DNA of 64,000 nt from Kribbella monticola (GCF_003261635.1 NZ_QFXK01000010.1:1-64000); one strand, 5' to 3'. Shown: positions 41,799-51,809, counted from the stretch's first letter. Numbers and translations: made by a program. Notes: a model not told the origin generated them from the letters alone.

Positions 41799-43394
41799 TC
41801 AGACGACTGCGGGTGGGACGTCGGTTTCGGCCAGGCGGTTTTCTTCGCGTTTGCGGGGGAGCATCAGGGCTGGGATCAGGGTGAGGGTGACGAGGACCCA
41901 AGCGACCCAGTAGGTGTGGGAGAACGCGGACGCGGCGTGGACCAGGCCGCGGGCGATGGCGGCGGGGTCGAGGTGCAGGGCAGCGATGTTGTCCGGGCGG
42001 GTGTTGGACAGGATCGCCGCCTGGGTTTCGCGTAGTCCGCCGCTCAGGCCGGGGATCTGCTGGGTGCCGGGGATGATCGGCGAGTCGTTGAGCTGGTTGG
42101 TCAGGATGACCGACATCGTCGCCACCCCGCAGGAGGACGCGATCTGCTGGCTGATGTTCAGCAGCGTCGAACCGCGGGCGACCTGGGCACCGTTCAAGGT
42201 CCGCAGGGCGGTGGTGAACAGCGGCATCATCGTCGCGCCCATCCCGAAACCCATCACGACCAGCATGACGATGATCAGCCCGTACGACGTGGTCGCGGTG
42301 ATCTGGGTGAGGCCGAACATCCCCACCACGATCAGCGCGATCCCGACCGGCACGATCCGGCCCACCGGGATCTTGTCCACCAGCCGGCCTGCGATCGGCA
42401 TGGTGACCATCGCACCGAGTCCCTGCGGCGCCACCAGCAGGCCCGCGTGCAGGGTCGACTCACCGCGGATCTGCTGGAAGTACGTCGGCACCAGCAGCAG
42501 GCCGCCGAAGAACGCCGCGGCGAACAGGAACATCGTGATGATCGAGACGGTGAGGTTGCGGTCGCGGAACAGCCGCAGGTCGAGCAGCGGGTGCTCCGGC
42601 CGGAACGAGTGCCAGACGAAGGTCGCCATCAGGACGACGCCGATCAGCATCGACACCCACACCCTCGGCGCGCCGAAGTCGCCGCCCTTGGCCGGCAGCG
42701 AGGAGACGCCGAAGAGGAACAGCGCGAGCCCGGGCGACATCAGCGCCACCCCGAGGAAGTCGAACGACTCCGAGCGCTCCGCGTGGTCGGGTGCCAGCGC
42801 GTACCACGCGTAGATCAGCGCGATCACCCCGAGCGGCACGTTGATCAGGAAGATCCAGTGCCAGCTCGCGACCTGGATCAGCCAGCCGCCGAGGATCGGG
42901 CCCAGGATCGGGCCGAGCAGCATCGGCACGCCGAGGATCGCCATCAGCCGGCCCATCCGGTGCGGTCCGGCGGCCCGGGTCATGATCGTCATACCGAGCG
43001 GCATCAGCATGCCGCCGCCCAGGCCCTGCAGGACCCGGAAGCCGATCAGCATGTCGATGCTCGACGCGGTCGCGCAGAGCGCGGATCCGGCGGTGAAGAG
43101 GAAGATCGCGGTCATGTAGAGCCGCTTGGTGCCGAACCGGTCGGCGGCCCAGCCGGTCAGCGGGATCACCGTCGCGAGCGCGAGCGTGTACGCCGTCACG
43201 GTCCAGGCCACGGTCGAGTAGGCGACCGGGCTCTGGGGTGAGCCGAAGGTGTCCTGGAAGGTCGGCAGGGCGACGTTCACCACGGTGATGTCGAGAATGG
43301 ACATGATTGCCCCGAGCACCACGACACCGGCGATCTTCAGTACGGCAGCGTCGATGTGGTCGGGGTAGTCGGTTTGCGCAGCTGGCTGACTCAC
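41799..43394 (-). CDS. DHA2-family MFS multidrug efflux transporter
   Basis: 531 residues with 14 predicted segments. It contains LDITVVNVALPTFQDTF (motif D1), LTGWAADRFGTKRLYM (motif A), FRVLQGLGGGMLMPLGMTIM and GPILGPILGGWLIQVASWHWIFLINVPLG (motif C), the EmrB/QacA pattern. The GTG at 43394 is preceded by GAGGGGAG. No adjacent TetR repressor is present. Substrates are probably hydrophobic drugs or host metabolites. Confidence 0.93.
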   Translation of the reverse strand: MSQPAAQTDYPDHIDAAVLKIAGVVVLGAIMSILDITVVNVALPTFQDTFGSPQSPVAYSTVAWTVTAYTLALATVIPLTGWAADRFGTKRLYMTAIFLFTAGSALCATASSIDMLIGFRVLQGLGGGMLMPLGMTIMTRAAGPHRMGRLMAILGVPMLLGPILGPILGGWLIQVASWHWIFLINVPLGVIALIYAWYALAPDHAERSESFDFLGVALMSPGLALFLFGVSSLPAKGGDFGAPRVWVSMLIGVVLMATFVWHSFRPEHPLLDLRLFRDRNLTVSIITMFLFAAAFFGGLLLVPTYFQQIRGESTLHAGLLVAPQGLGAMVTMPIAGRLVDKIPVGRIVPVGIALIVVGMFGLTQITATTSYGLIIVMLVVMGFGMGATMMPLFTTALRTLNGAQVARGSTLLNISQQIASSCGVATMSVILTNQLNDSPIIPGTQQIPGLSGGLRETQAAILSNTRPDNIAALHLDPAAIARGLVHAASAFSHTYWVAWVLVTLTLIPALMLPRKREENRLAETDVPPAVV

Positions 43395-43486
43395 GGTTCT
43401 CCCCTCGGCAAGGATCCCAACGGGGCCGACATTACGCGCCCCCGTACCGCTGGGACGAGCATTTTCTTCGCCCGGCCCGAACCGGT

Positions 43487-44317
43487 TCAGCCCTTCTGCG
43501 CGGTGGTGGCGACCCCGTCGAGGATGTAGCGCTGGCCGAAGGCGAACAACACGATCATCGGTACGACGGCGATCACGCTCGCCGCGATCGCGATCTCCCA
43601 CTCGTAGTGACCGGACAGCGCGAACGCGTCGATCAGCTGTTTCAGCCCGCGCGGCATCGTGAAGTACTCGGGCGTCTGCAGGTAGATCAGCGGTTTCATC
43701 AGGTCCGACCAGCTGGCCTTGAACTCGAACACGAACACGATCACCAGCGCCGGTTTGCACAGCGGGAAGGCGATCCGCCGGAACATCGACAGGTAGCCGC
43801 AACCGTCCACCCGGGCCGCCTCGAACAGTTCCCGCGGGATGCCGAGGAAGAACTGACGGAGCAGGAAGATGTAGAAGGCCGAGCCGAACAGGTTCTGCGC
43901 CCACAGCGGGATCTGGGTGTCGATCAGACCGAGCCGGTTCCAGATCAGGTAGACCGGGATCATCGTCACGGCGCCCGGCAGCATCATCGTCGACAACACG
44001 ATGCCGAACAGCAGGTTGCGGCCGCGGAACCGGAAGTAGGCGAAGCCGAACGCGACCAGCGCGCTGGACAGTGTCACTGTGGCGGCGGCCATGAAGCCGA
44101 CCGTCAGCGAGTTGACCAGCCACCGCAGTACCGGGGCCGCGTCCCACACCCGGACATAGTTCTGGGGCTGGAAGACCGCGGGAATCAGCCGGTTGTCGAA
44201 CACCTGCGAACGCGGTTTGAGCGATGCGCTGATCAACCAGACCAGCGGATAGACGAACAGGAAGGTCGCGGCGATCAGGAGGGCCAGGAACGGCAGCCGG
44301 CGCCAGGGAATCGTCAT
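43487..44317 (-). CDS. Carbohydrate ABC transporter permease (MalG-type)
   Basis: 276 residues with six hydrophobic segments and the EAA loop EAARVDGCGYLSMFRRIAFPLCKPAL. This is the CUT1-family inner membrane subunit. It follows the MalF-type gene by 3 bp in a three-gene operon (binding protein, MalF, MalG). No ATPase gene is present, as is usual where a shared MsiK-type ATPase serves many CUT1 systems. Confidence 0.93.
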   Translation of the reverse strand: MTIPWRRLPFLALLIAATFLFVYPLVWLISASLKPRSQVFDNRLIPAVFQPQNYVRVWDAAPVLRWLVNSLTVGFMAAATVTLSSALVAFGFAYFRFRGRNLLFGIVLSTMMLPGAVTMIPVYLIWNRLGLIDTQIPLWAQNLFGSAFYIFLLRQFFLGIPRELFEAARVDGCGYLSMFRRIAFPLCKPALVIVFVFEFKASWSDLMKPLIYLQTPEYFTMPRGLKQLIDAFALSGHYEWEIAIAASVIAVVPMIVLFAFGQRYILDGVATTAQKG

Positions 44318-44320
44318 ACC

Positions 44321-45226
44321 TCAGCGCTCCCCGTGGTAGTAGACGTACCGGTTGCCGATCCGGACCTGAACGAAGGTGATGGCCAGGATGATCACGAAGA
44401 GCAGCCACGCCATCGCCGAGGCGAAGCCCATCTTGAAGAACTGGAAGGCGTTCTGGAACAGGTAGACCATGTAGACCAGTGACTCCTCCGACGCGGCGGC
44501 CTTCTGCTGCGGCCCGTAGAACATCGTGTACGCCTGGTCGAACATCTGCATCGCCGCGATCGTGTTGGTGATGACGGTGAAGAACAGCGCGCCCGAGATC
44601 ATCGGCACGGTGATCCGGAAGAGCCGGGTGATCGGTCCGGCGCCGTCCAGTTCGGCCGCCTCGTACAACTGCCGCGGTACGCCGTTGAGCGCGGCGAGGT
44701 AGATCACCACGGTGCCGCCGAGTGTCCACAGACTGACGATCGCGAGCGACGGTTTCAGCCAGTTCGGGTCGGTGGTCCAGTTCGGGCCGTTGATCCCGAA
44801 CCAGCCGAGAACCTTGTTCACCAGGCCTTGCTGGCCGTTCAGCAGCAGCAGGAACATCGCACCCGCGGCCACCGCGGGTGTCATCTCGGGCAGGTAGAAC
44901 GCGGTCCGGAAGAACCCGCTCGCCCGACCCACCCGCTGCAGCATCAGCGCGAGCCCGAGAGCCGCGACAGTGCCCAGTGGTACGAACATCGCCGCGTACA
45001 CGAAGGTGTTGCTCAGCGACTTCAGCACCCGCGGGTCGTCGAACAGCGCGCGATAGTTGTCGAAGCCGACCGGGTTGGGGCTCCGGATCATCTGGTAGTC
45101 GGTGAAGGACAGCACCAGGCTGGCGATCATCGGACCGGCCGTGAAGACCAGGAAGCCGACGACCCAGGGGAGGACGAAGAACCAGCCGGCCCGGTTCTCC
45201 CGGCGTACCAGCTCACTGCGCGGCAT
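44321..45226 (-). CDS. Carbohydrate ABC transporter permease (MalF-type)
   Basis: 301 residues, six segments, EAA loop EAAELDGAGPITRLFRITVPMI, opening RENRAGWFFVLPWVVGFLVFTAGPMIASLVLSF. It pairs with the MalG-type protein. The ATG overlaps the binding-protein stop by one base. The sugar cannot be inferred. Confidence 0.93.
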   Translation of the reverse strand: MPRSELVRRENRAGWFFVLPWVVGFLVFTAGPMIASLVLSFTDYQMIRSPNPVGFDNYRALFDDPRVLKSLSNTFVYAAMFVPLGTVAALGLALMLQRVGRASGFFRTAFYLPEMTPAVAAGAMFLLLLNGQQGLVNKVLGWFGINGPNWTTDPNWLKPSLAIVSLWTLGGTVVIYLAALNGVPRQLYEAAELDGAGPITRLFRITVPMISGALFFTVITNTIAAMQMFDQAYTMFYGPQQKAAASEESLVYMVYLFQNAFQFFKMGFASAMAWLLFVIILAITFVQVRIGNRYVYYHGER

Positions 45227-46593
45227 CAGCCCTGACTCGCCTTGTCGAAGGCCGCCTTGGCTTCGGTCTGCGCCGCGTCGAGCGCGGCCTGCGGCGTCGC
45301 CTTACCACCGAGCGCCTTGCCGACCGCGTTCTTCCAGGCCGCCTCGATCTCCGCCCCGGCCGGGGACGGATTGAGCGGCTTGGCCACGTCCAGGCTGGCG
45401 TAGTAGTTGCTGATCGCCTGGTCGAAGCCCGGATCGCCGCTGGGCTTCAGGTACTTCGCCTTGATCTGCTCGTCGGCGACCTTGTTGCCGGTGAACAAGC
45501 CGGTGAAGAACGTCTTGTCCTTGGCGACGGTCTGCATCCGGGCCTCGGCCGCCTTCTGCCAGGTGTCCACCGCGGTCAGGGTCTTGGCCCACTTGCAGGC
45601 CGCGTCCGGGTTCTTGGCGCCCTTCGGGACGACCCAGGCCGAGCCGCCCAGCGTACTGATCGGCTTGCCCTGGCGGTCGGTGAACATCGTCGACTGCAGC
45701 TTCAGCCCGTTGCGCCGGGAGTCGAGCAGCACGTTCAGGTACCAGTTCTCGATCGGCATCACCGCGAGCTGATCCTGGGTGAACTGGTTCTTCTCCCCGA
45801 AGATGTCGAAGGTGTCCCGGAAGGTCTTGAAGTTCGACCAACCGCCCTGGTCGTTGACCAGCTTGATCGCATATGTCAGCGCTTCGACGGCCTTGGGGTC
45901 GTTCAGGTTCGGCTCGCCGCCGGGCTTGATCAGCTCGACGCCGTTGTTCAGCGCCCAGAGCGGGAAGAAGTCGGGCATCCGGGGGTCGTAGCCGATCCGG
46001 GCCGGCCGGCCGTTCTTCGCCTTGTACAGCTTCTTCGCGGTCTGCTCCAGCTTGTCCCAGTCGGTGGTCTGGATATCGGCGGTCTGTACTCCGGTGGAGG
46101 CCAGTGCCGTGCTGTTGATCAGATTCACGGTGACGGTGTAGAACTCCGGGATGCCGTAGGTCTTGTCCTTGAGTTTGACCTCGTTCAGCGCGGCCTCGCG
46201 GTACTGGCCGGTGTCGATGTCGTTGTTCTTGATGCAATCGTCGAGCGGCAGGATCGCGCCCTTGGCGGCGTAGGTGCCGACCAGGTTGCGGGCCATGTAG
46301 ACGACGTCCGGCGCATTGCCGCTGGAGACCGCGGTGAGGAACTGCTGGGCGTCGAAGTCGCCTTTGTTGTTCTTCACGGTCACGGACGGATAAGCGGCCT
46401 TGAAGGCCGCGATACGCGACTGCGCCACTTCGTCCTCACCGCTGAAACCCATCACATTAAGGGTTCCGGTGGGTGTCGAGCCGGCCGATCCCGCCTTGCC
46501 GCCGGCGTCGTCCTTGCTGCCGACCCCGGCGCAGGACGTGACGACCAATGCTCCGGCGGCAAGACCCGCCAACGCCCACCCTTTGTTTCTCAT
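45226..46593 (-). CDS. Extracellular sugar-binding lipoprotein (family 1)
   Basis: 455 residues. A lipoprotein signal has the lipobox VTSC with C21 (MRNKGWALAGLAAGALVVTSCAG). The mature part is a type 1 solute-binding protein (LNVMGFSGEDEVAQSRIAAFKAAYPSVTVKNNKGDFDAQQFLTAVSSGNAPDVVYM). It delivers a mono- or oligosaccharide to the permeases downstream. The ATG at 46593 has GGGGAGG upstream. No regulator or glycoside hydrolase is adjacent. Confidence 0.93.
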   Translation of the reverse strand: MRNKGWALAGLAAGALVVTSCAGVGSKDDAGGKAGSAGSTPTGTLNVMGFSGEDEVAQSRIAAFKAAYPSVTVKNNKGDFDAQQFLTAVSSGNAPDVVYMARNLVGTYAAKGAILPLDDCIKNNDIDTGQYREAALNEVKLKDKTYGIPEFYTVTVNLINSTALASTGVQTADIQTTDWDKLEQTAKKLYKAKNGRPARIGYDPRMPDFFPLWALNNGVELIKPGGEPNLNDPKAVEALTYAIKLVNDQGGWSNFKTFRDTFDIFGEKNQFTQDQLAVMPIENWYLNVLLDSRRNGLKLQSTMFTDRQGKPISTLGGSAWVVPKGAKNPDAACKWAKTLTAVDTWQKAAEARMQTVAKDKTFFTGLFTGNKVADEQIKAKYLKPSGDPGFDQAISNYYASLDVAKPLNPSPAGAEIEAAWKNAVGKALGGKATPQAALDAAQTEAKAAFDKASQG

Positions 46594-46721
46594 GGTTCCT
46601 CCCCAGTTCCGCAAACGTCATTTCGCGGCCCTGGTACCCAGGCGTAGTACCCGGCACGTTAATAGCGCCGCCGAGCGGGAACCTCGCGGATTCGCAGTTC
46701 GCCCGCTCACAGGAGGCAACG

Positions 46722-47600
46722 ATGTTTTTCCACCGTCAGGAACTGCAGTTCAAATCGACCCCGGATCGCGCGGACGCGGTCTATGCGCGCAAGTTGCAGG
46801 AGGTGCTCGGCGGTCAGTACGGCGAGATCACCGTCGCGATGCAGTACATGTTCCAGGGCTGGAACATGCACACCCCGGGCAAGTACCGCGACCTGGTCTT
46901 CGGGGTCGGGGCCGAAGAGGTCGGCCATGTCGAGATGCTCGCCACGATGATCGCGCAACTGCTGGAGAAAGCGCCGCTCGGCATCACTGACGACGCCGTC
47001 CAGGACGACCCGACCGTCGCGGCCGTCATCGGCGGCACCGATATCCAGCAGGCGATCGTCGCCGGAGCCGGCGCCCGTGCCGTGGACAGCATGGGAAATC
47101 CCTGGCAGGGCAGCTACATCACCGCCAGCGGCAACCTGCTGGCGGACTTCCAGGCCAACGCCAATGCCGAGATGCAGGGCCGGGTGCAGGTCGCCAGGCT
47201 CTACCACATGACCGACGACCACGGCGTCCGCGACCTGCTCTCGTTCCTGCTCGCGCGCGACACCATGCACCAGAACATGTGGCTGGCGGCCGCCACCGAG
47301 TTGCGCGAGGAGGGCGCGGAACTTCTCCCGGTGCCGAGCAACTTCCCGCAGAACAAGGAATACACGGAGGTCTCGTACCAGTACCAGAACTTCAGCGACG
47401 GTCAGGCCGCGAGTGAAGGTTCCTGGGCGAAGGGGCCGACACCTGACGGCAACGGCGAGTTCACGTACCACGACGGACCCACCACCACCGCGCCGATGCC
47501 GGCCCCCACCCGGCCGGACGCGAGGTTCTACGGCACCACCGATCTGCCGAACTTGATGGAGAAGACGGCAGGCAAGGTCCAGGAGCTCAAGAAGGAGTGA
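46722..47600 (+). CDS. Manganese catalase
   Basis: 292 residues of ferritin-like fold. The Mn ligands are visible as Glu/His in QYGEITVAMQYMFQGW, GAEEVGHVEMLATMI, NAEMQGRVQVARLYHMTDDHGVRD and LLARDTMHQNMW. It breaks down hydrogen peroxide without heme. AGGAGG precedes the ATG at 46722. A GTTA-N15-GGGAAC sequence lies just upstream but is a poor fit to the SigB/F pattern. The last 14 bp overlap the end of the convergent MFS gene. Confidence 0.94.
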   Translation: MFFHRQELQFKSTPDRADAVYARKLQEVLGGQYGEITVAMQYMFQGWNMHTPGKYRDLVFGVGAEEVGHVEMLATMIAQLLEKAPLGITDDAVQDDPTVAAVIGGTDIQQAIVAGAGARAVDSMGNPWQGSYITASGNLLADFQANANAEMQGRVQVARLYHMTDDHGVRDLLSFLLARDTMHQNMWLAAATELREEGAELLPVPSNFPQNKEYTEVSYQYQNFSDGQAASEGSWAKGPTPDGNGEFTYHDGPTTTAPMPAPTRPDARFYGTTDLPNLMEKTAGKVQELKKE

Positions 47601-48828
47601 TCGTGACCTCTTCGGCAGTCCTGAACTGCCGAAGAGCCCGGTAAGCAGGCAGCGGGGAGAGCGCGGCGAGTGTCAAGGCGATCCACAACGTGGGCCGGAT
47701 GCCGAACCACTCGCCAAGCACTCCGCCGAACAGAGCCCCGACCGGGAACAGCGCCATGATGAGCGTGCGCGCGCTGGCGTTCACCCGGCCGAGCAGTTCC
47801 GTGGGGCACAGCTGCTGGCGCAGGCTGACCGAACTGATGGCGTAGACGATCTGTCCGAGCTCACCGACCGCCGTGCCGAGCACGACCAGGCCCACTGACC
47901 ACCCGGGCCGGGCCAGTGGTCCGAGCAACGCGATCGGCCCGGTCACCAGCAACGACAACCAGACGATCCGCGCCGACCCGAAGCGGTTCGCCCACCGGGG
48001 AGTGAGGGCTGCGCCGAGCATCGCGGTGACCGAACCGACCGCGAGCAGTACGCCGACCGCTGCCGGCGACAGTCGCAGGGTGCGCACCAGAAAGATGTAG
48101 TTCACAGCGGAGGCCACCGCGAAGGAGAAGTTCCCGACCGCACTGGTCACGGTCAAGGCCCGCAGTACGGGCGATCGGCTCAGGAATTCAAGGCCCTCTT
48201 TGATCTGTCCTCGTAGGCGGGTGTGCTCCTGCTGCGAGGTGGGCCGAGGTTCACGGACCTTGATCGCGAGCAGACAACCCGCGGAGACGGCCAGTGTGAT
48301 CGCCTGGATCAGCAGGACGTTCGCGGAGCCGAGTCGCCCGACCAGCCAGCCACCGAGACCTGGTCCGGCGACCTGTCCGGAGGCCCGGACCGTTTCCATC
48401 GCTGAGTTCCCGGCGATCAGTCGCTGTTTGCCGACCACGTCGGGCAGGTAGCTCTGGTAGCCGACGTCGAAGAAGACCCGGGCCACGCCGATCAGCAGCG
48501 AGACCACGACGAGTTGAGTGATGGTGAGCATCCCGAGCCAGGCCATCACCGGGATCGAGGTCAACAGGGCCGCGCGGGACAGGTCACTGGCGACGAGGAC
48601 CGGCCGGCGGCGTACCCGATCTATCCAGGCGCCGGCCGGCAGACCGATCACCGCGAAGGCCACGGTGCCGGCCGCGGTCACCAGACCGGCCTGCAGAGGC
48701 GAGGCCCGCAAGGTGGAGACGGCCAGCAGGGGGATGGCGATGCCACTGACCTGGGCACCGAACTGACTGGTCGTCTGCCCGAGCAGCAACCACTGGAAAT
48801 CACGCCGGGAACGTGAGCCTTTCCGCAC
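47587..48828 (-). CDS. MFS transporter (EntS/tetV-like)
   Basis: 413 residues, about 12 segments: FQWLLLGQTTSQFGAQVSGIAIPLLAVSTL at the N-terminus, FAVIGLPAGAWIDRVRRRPVLVASD (motif A), GKQRLIAGNSAMETVRASGQVAGPGLGGWLV. It belongs to the drug/siderophore exporter type found in many actinobacteria. The substrate is unknown. No siderophore genes are nearby. Confidence 0.9.
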   Translation of the reverse strand: MRKGSRSRRDFQWLLLGQTTSQFGAQVSGIAIPLLAVSTLRASPLQAGLVTAAGTVAFAVIGLPAGAWIDRVRRRPVLVASDLSRAALLTSIPVMAWLGMLTITQLVVVSLLIGVARVFFDVGYQSYLPDVVGKQRLIAGNSAMETVRASGQVAGPGLGGWLVGRLGSANVLLIQAITLAVSAGCLLAIKVREPRPTSQQEHTRLRGQIKEGLEFLSRSPVLRALTVTSAVGNFSFAVASAVNYIFLVRTLRLSPAAVGVLLAVGSVTAMLGAALTPRWANRFGSARIVWLSLLVTGPIALLGPLARPGWSVGLVVLGTAVGELGQIVYAISSVSLRQQLCPTELLGRVNASARTLIMALFPVGALFGGVLGEWFGIRPTLWIALTLAALSPLPAYRALRQFRTAEEVTITPS

Positions 48829-48944
48829 GACAACCTCCGGGACGAGTGAGGAACGAACCCCACCCGAAACGCCGAAAATCGTCGCTAGGGGAGGGGAACA
48901 TTACCAGACCGCCGCGGAGGTTGCCGGCTCCGTGCAGGCGAGGA

Positions 48945-49403
48945 TCAGTGCGCCGACCCCCTGGCCGCGACGGGCCGCCGGGACAGCACGAGACCCAGCA
49001 GGATCATCGCGACGCCGAGCAGGAAATGCAGCCAGTTGTCGGCCGTGTTGAGCGGTACGAAGTTGGCCGCGCTGGCCTGGTCGATCACCAGGCCGTAGAC
49101 CCACAGCACCAGATAAACGATGCCGCCGCCGATCAGATAGTTACGCGCACCCGCGACGGACCTGGCCAGCAGGAGACCGACGATGCCGAAGAGCAGATGC
49201 ACGATGTTGTGCAGGATCGAGACCTGGAACAGGCCCAGGAGTTCGGCGTCGGAATGGTGCCCGCCGAACATCATCGTGTCGTAGTTCGTCGTGATGCCCG
49301 GGATGAATCCGAGCACCCCGACGAGGAGGAATGCCAATGCGACCGCCACGGCTGCCTTTTGAACCGTGGTCCTGGTCATGTTTCGCGATGCAGCGTCAAC
49401 CAT
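48945..49403 (-). CDS. DUF4383 membrane protein
   Basis: 152 residues with four hydrophobic segments and the DUF4383 signature LLGLFQVSILHNIVHLLFGIVGLLLAR and GGIVYLVLWVYGLVI...NTADNWLHFLLGVAMILLG. The conserved histidines inside the membrane segments may bind heme or metal (inference). An AAAGGACG site precedes the ATG. Function unknown; the family is common in stress and cell-envelope neighbourhoods. Confidence 0.88.
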   Translation of the reverse strand: MVDAASRNMTRTTVQKAAVAVALAFLLVGVLGFIPGITTNYDTMMFGGHHSDAELLGLFQVSILHNIVHLLFGIVGLLLARSVAGARNYLIGGGIVYLVLWVYGLVIDQASAANFVPLNTADNWLHFLLGVAMILLGLVLSRRPVAARGSAH

Positions 49404-49632
49404 GATGACGTCGTCCTTTCGCTGCAGCCGGTGATCAATTCACCGGCGCGATGCCGAGCGGCATCTGCCGGCCCCCAGTGCCCACCGGAATAGCTGCGAT
49501 TCGTCGAACTTGTGCAATCCTCGGCCCGATTTCCCGCCGGCCGGACCGGCCCGTGGGATTGTGGAGGTTGGCGTCCGGTGCGGGACCCGGCCGGGACGGA
49601 CAACAGGTTGGGGACGGACGAGGTGACGGCGG

Positions 49633-50340
49633 ATGGGTGACCTGGATCGGACCACCCTGTTGGCCCGGCTGGCGAGATTGATCGCCGAGGACGACAACGA
49701 CCTTCAGCTGGAGGCGCGCCTTTGCCGTGCCTACCTGGCGATGATGTCGGGGGACGGCGCGGCGCTCACGCTGTCCTACACGCAGCCCGAGCGGGTCACG
49801 CTTTGTACGACGGACGACCTGGCGGCGCGGCTGGAGGATCTGCAGGAGGTGCTCGGCGAGGGGCCGGGCCCGACGGCGTACGTGACCGAACAGATCGCGG
49901 TCGCCGACCTGCGGGCCGAGACCGGGCCGTGGCCGCTGTTCACCGAAGCCGCCCGCAAGGTCCCGGGCGCCGCGGTCCTCTACGCCGTACCGATCCGGCC
50001 GTGGAACGACGGGGTCATCGGGGTGCTGACGGTCCACCAGCAGACCATGGAACTGCCGGACGCGGGCCAGGCGCAGTTCCTCGCGAGCGCGATCGGCGCC
50101 GCCCTGGTCAAGGACCCGCCGGTCGAATTCTCCCTCGGCTCGGGGCCCTGGACGACTCGGTCGGAGATCCATCAGGCCACCGGCATGGTGGTGGCCCAGT
50201 TACGGATCAGCCCCGACGACGCGCTCGCGTTGCTGCGGGCGCACGCGTTCTCCCATGACATCAGCTTGGCAGCGGTGGCCGATCTCATCACCAGCCGGCA
50301 CCTGCACTTCACCGACGACGCCGAAAGCGAGACTCCATGA
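49633..50340 (+). CDS. GAF-ANTAR regulator with divergent ANTAR domain
   Basis: 235 residues. A GAF domain occupies about residues 20-165 (LCRAYLAMMSGDGAALTLSYTQPERVTLCTTDD, LGEGPGPTAYVTEQIAVAD). A short helical ANTAR-type tail follows (EIHQATGMVVAQLRISPDDALALLRAHAFSHDISLAAVADLI). ANTAR domains bind paired hexaloop hairpins in RNA and prevent termination. It overlaps the next GAF-ANTAR gene by 4 bp. First of five ANTAR genes here. Confidence 0.87.
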   Translation: MGDLDRTTLLARLARLIAEDDNDLQLEARLCRAYLAMMSGDGAALTLSYTQPERVTLCTTDDLAARLEDLQEVLGEGPGPTAYVTEQIAVADLRAETGPWPLFTEAARKVPGAAVLYAVPIRPWNDGVIGVLTVHQQTMELPDAGQAQFLASAIGAALVKDPPVEFSLGSGPWTTRSEIHQATGMVVAQLRISPDDALALLRAHAFSHDISLAAVADLITSRHLHFTDDAESETP

Positions 50341-51038
50341 CTGCCGCTACCGCTTCACAAGCGTTCGTGGACGCCGCCGCGGCCATGGTCCAGCAAGACG
50401 ACGTCACTGACACCTTGACCCGGCTACTGGCCGACTGCGCGAAGTTCACTGCCGCGGACGCGATCGGCCTCCTGGTCAAACATGAGGACGGCTCGCTGGA
50501 GATCCTGAGCGCCACCTCGCACCAGGCGGCCGAGCTCGAGCTCTACCAGCTCCAGCAGGACTCCGGACCGTGCGTCGACGTGGCTCAGGACGGCTCCGCG
50601 TTGTCGGTCGCCGTGGATGCGGAGCTCATCGAGCGCTGGGGCAAGGTCGGTGAGGCGATCATCGCCGCCGGCTACCACGCGGTCCATGCGGTTCCGCTGC
50701 GGTGGCACGGCCGGTTGATCGGTGCGATGAACGCCTTCCACAGTGCGCCGGAAACAGCCGACGGGGAGGCCCAACAGCTGACGCAGGCCTTCGCGGACAT
50801 CGCCGCCGTGGTGATCATCCAGTCCGCCGAACTCAGCCCCGGTCAGCTCGACGAGCGGATCCGGGCCGCGCTGGCCGGACGGACGGTGATCGAGCAGGCC
50901 AAGGGCGTTCTCGCCCAGCTCTCGGGCGTCGACATGGGTGCCGCGTACGACCTGCTCGTCCAGCGAGCTGCCGACCGCGATGTCAGCCTGACTCAGGCCG
51001 CGAACGGGGTCATCGAGGACGCGCGCAAACGGTCATGA
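50337..51038 (+). CDS. GAF-ANTAR regulator
   Basis: 233 residues. The GAF domain is about residues 15-165 (LLADCAKFTAADAIGLLVKHEDGSLEILSATSHQAAELELYQLQQDSGPCVDV). The ANTAR domain is about 178-230 (RTVIEQAKGVLAQLSGVDMGAAYDLLVQRAADRDVSLTQAANGVIED), with the conserved IEQAKG helix. Coupled to the preceding gene (ATGA). Probably a signal-responsive antiterminator. Confidence 0.92.
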   Translation: MTAATASQAFVDAAAAMVQQDDVTDTLTRLLADCAKFTAADAIGLLVKHEDGSLEILSATSHQAAELELYQLQQDSGPCVDVAQDGSALSVAVDAELIERWGKVGEAIIAAGYHAVHAVPLRWHGRLIGAMNAFHSAPETADGEAQQLTQAFADIAAVVIIQSAELSPGQLDERIRAALAGRTVIEQAKGVLAQLSGVDMGAAYDLLVQRAADRDVSLTQAANGVIEDARKRS

Positions 51039-51107
51039 TCAGTACGGCGCGGTATGCCGGAGAGCGGCCGATCGCTTCAACCAACTTGGGAAGGGTACCG
51101 GCCGGAA

Positions 51108-51809
51108 ATGGATGATGCGGAACTGATCGAGGCAGCCGCCCGGCTGGTGAAGTCGCTGACGCCGGGCGACCTGGACCATACGCTGAGTCGGATCACGGTG
51201 GCCGCGGTGGAGGTCCTCCCGGAGGTCGACTACGCGAGCATCACGGTGAAACACAGCGACGGCCGGCTGGAGACGGTGGCGCCGACCGATGACGTGCTGT
51301 GGGGTGTGGACGCAGCGCAGTACGACCTGCAGGAAGGTCCTTGTTACGACGCGGCCGTCGACACCGTTCACGTCGTCTCGCCCGACCTGGGCGCTGATCC
51401 GCGGTTCCCGCGGTACGCCGCGACCGCGGTGGCGGTCGGGATCCGGGCCCAGGCCGGGCTCCGGCTCTTCGACGCCCCGAGATCGCAGGGCGCGCTCAAT
51501 CTCTACTCCACCGCGGTCGGCTCGTTCACGGACCTGGGGTCGCTCGGGCAGCTCTTCACCCATCAGTCGGCGCTGGCGATCGGGTACGCGCAGGAGGTCG
51601 ACAACCTCCAGGTTGCGCTGCAGACGCGGCGGACCATCGGGCAGGCGATCGGCATCCTGATGGAGCGCTACAGCCTGACCGACCAACGCGCGTTCGCCTT
51701 CCTGACCAGGCTTTCCCAGCACGGCAACGTCAAGCTCAACCGGGTGGCCGAGCAGCTCGTCGACGATGCCGAGGGCAAGGGCGAACGTGGTACCGGTCAG
51801 GATCGCTGA
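51108..51809 (+). CDS. GAF-ANTAR regulator
   Basis: 233 residues. GAF: DLDHTLSRITVAAVEVLPEVDYASITVKHSDGRLETVAPTDDV and YDLQEGPCYDAAVDTVHVVSPDLGADPRFPRYA. ANTAR: TRRTIGQAIGILMERYSLTDQRAFAFLTRLSQHGNVKLNRVAEQLVD. It is closely similar to the protein at 52760. The start at 51108 is preferred; an in-frame ATG at 51054 would add 18 residues. The ribosome binding site is weak in both cases. Confidence 0.92.
   Translation: MDDAELIEAAARLVKSLTPGDLDHTLSRITVAAVEVLPEVDYASITVKHSDGRLETVAPTDDVLWGVDAAQYDLQEGPCYDAAVDTVHVVSPDLGADPRFPRYAATAVAVGIRAQAGLRLFDAPRSQGALNLYSTAVGSFTDLGSLGQLFTHQSALAIGYAQEVDNLQVALQTRRTIGQAIGILMERYSLTDQRAFAFLTRLSQHGNVKLNRVAEQLVDDAEGKGERGTGQDR

Noticed and set aside
46658..46682. GTTA-N15-GGGAAC before Mn-catalase as a SigB/F promoter
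   Set aside because: The -35 does not fit GNNT and the -10 has a mismatch; too weak although the spacing and the gene would make sense.
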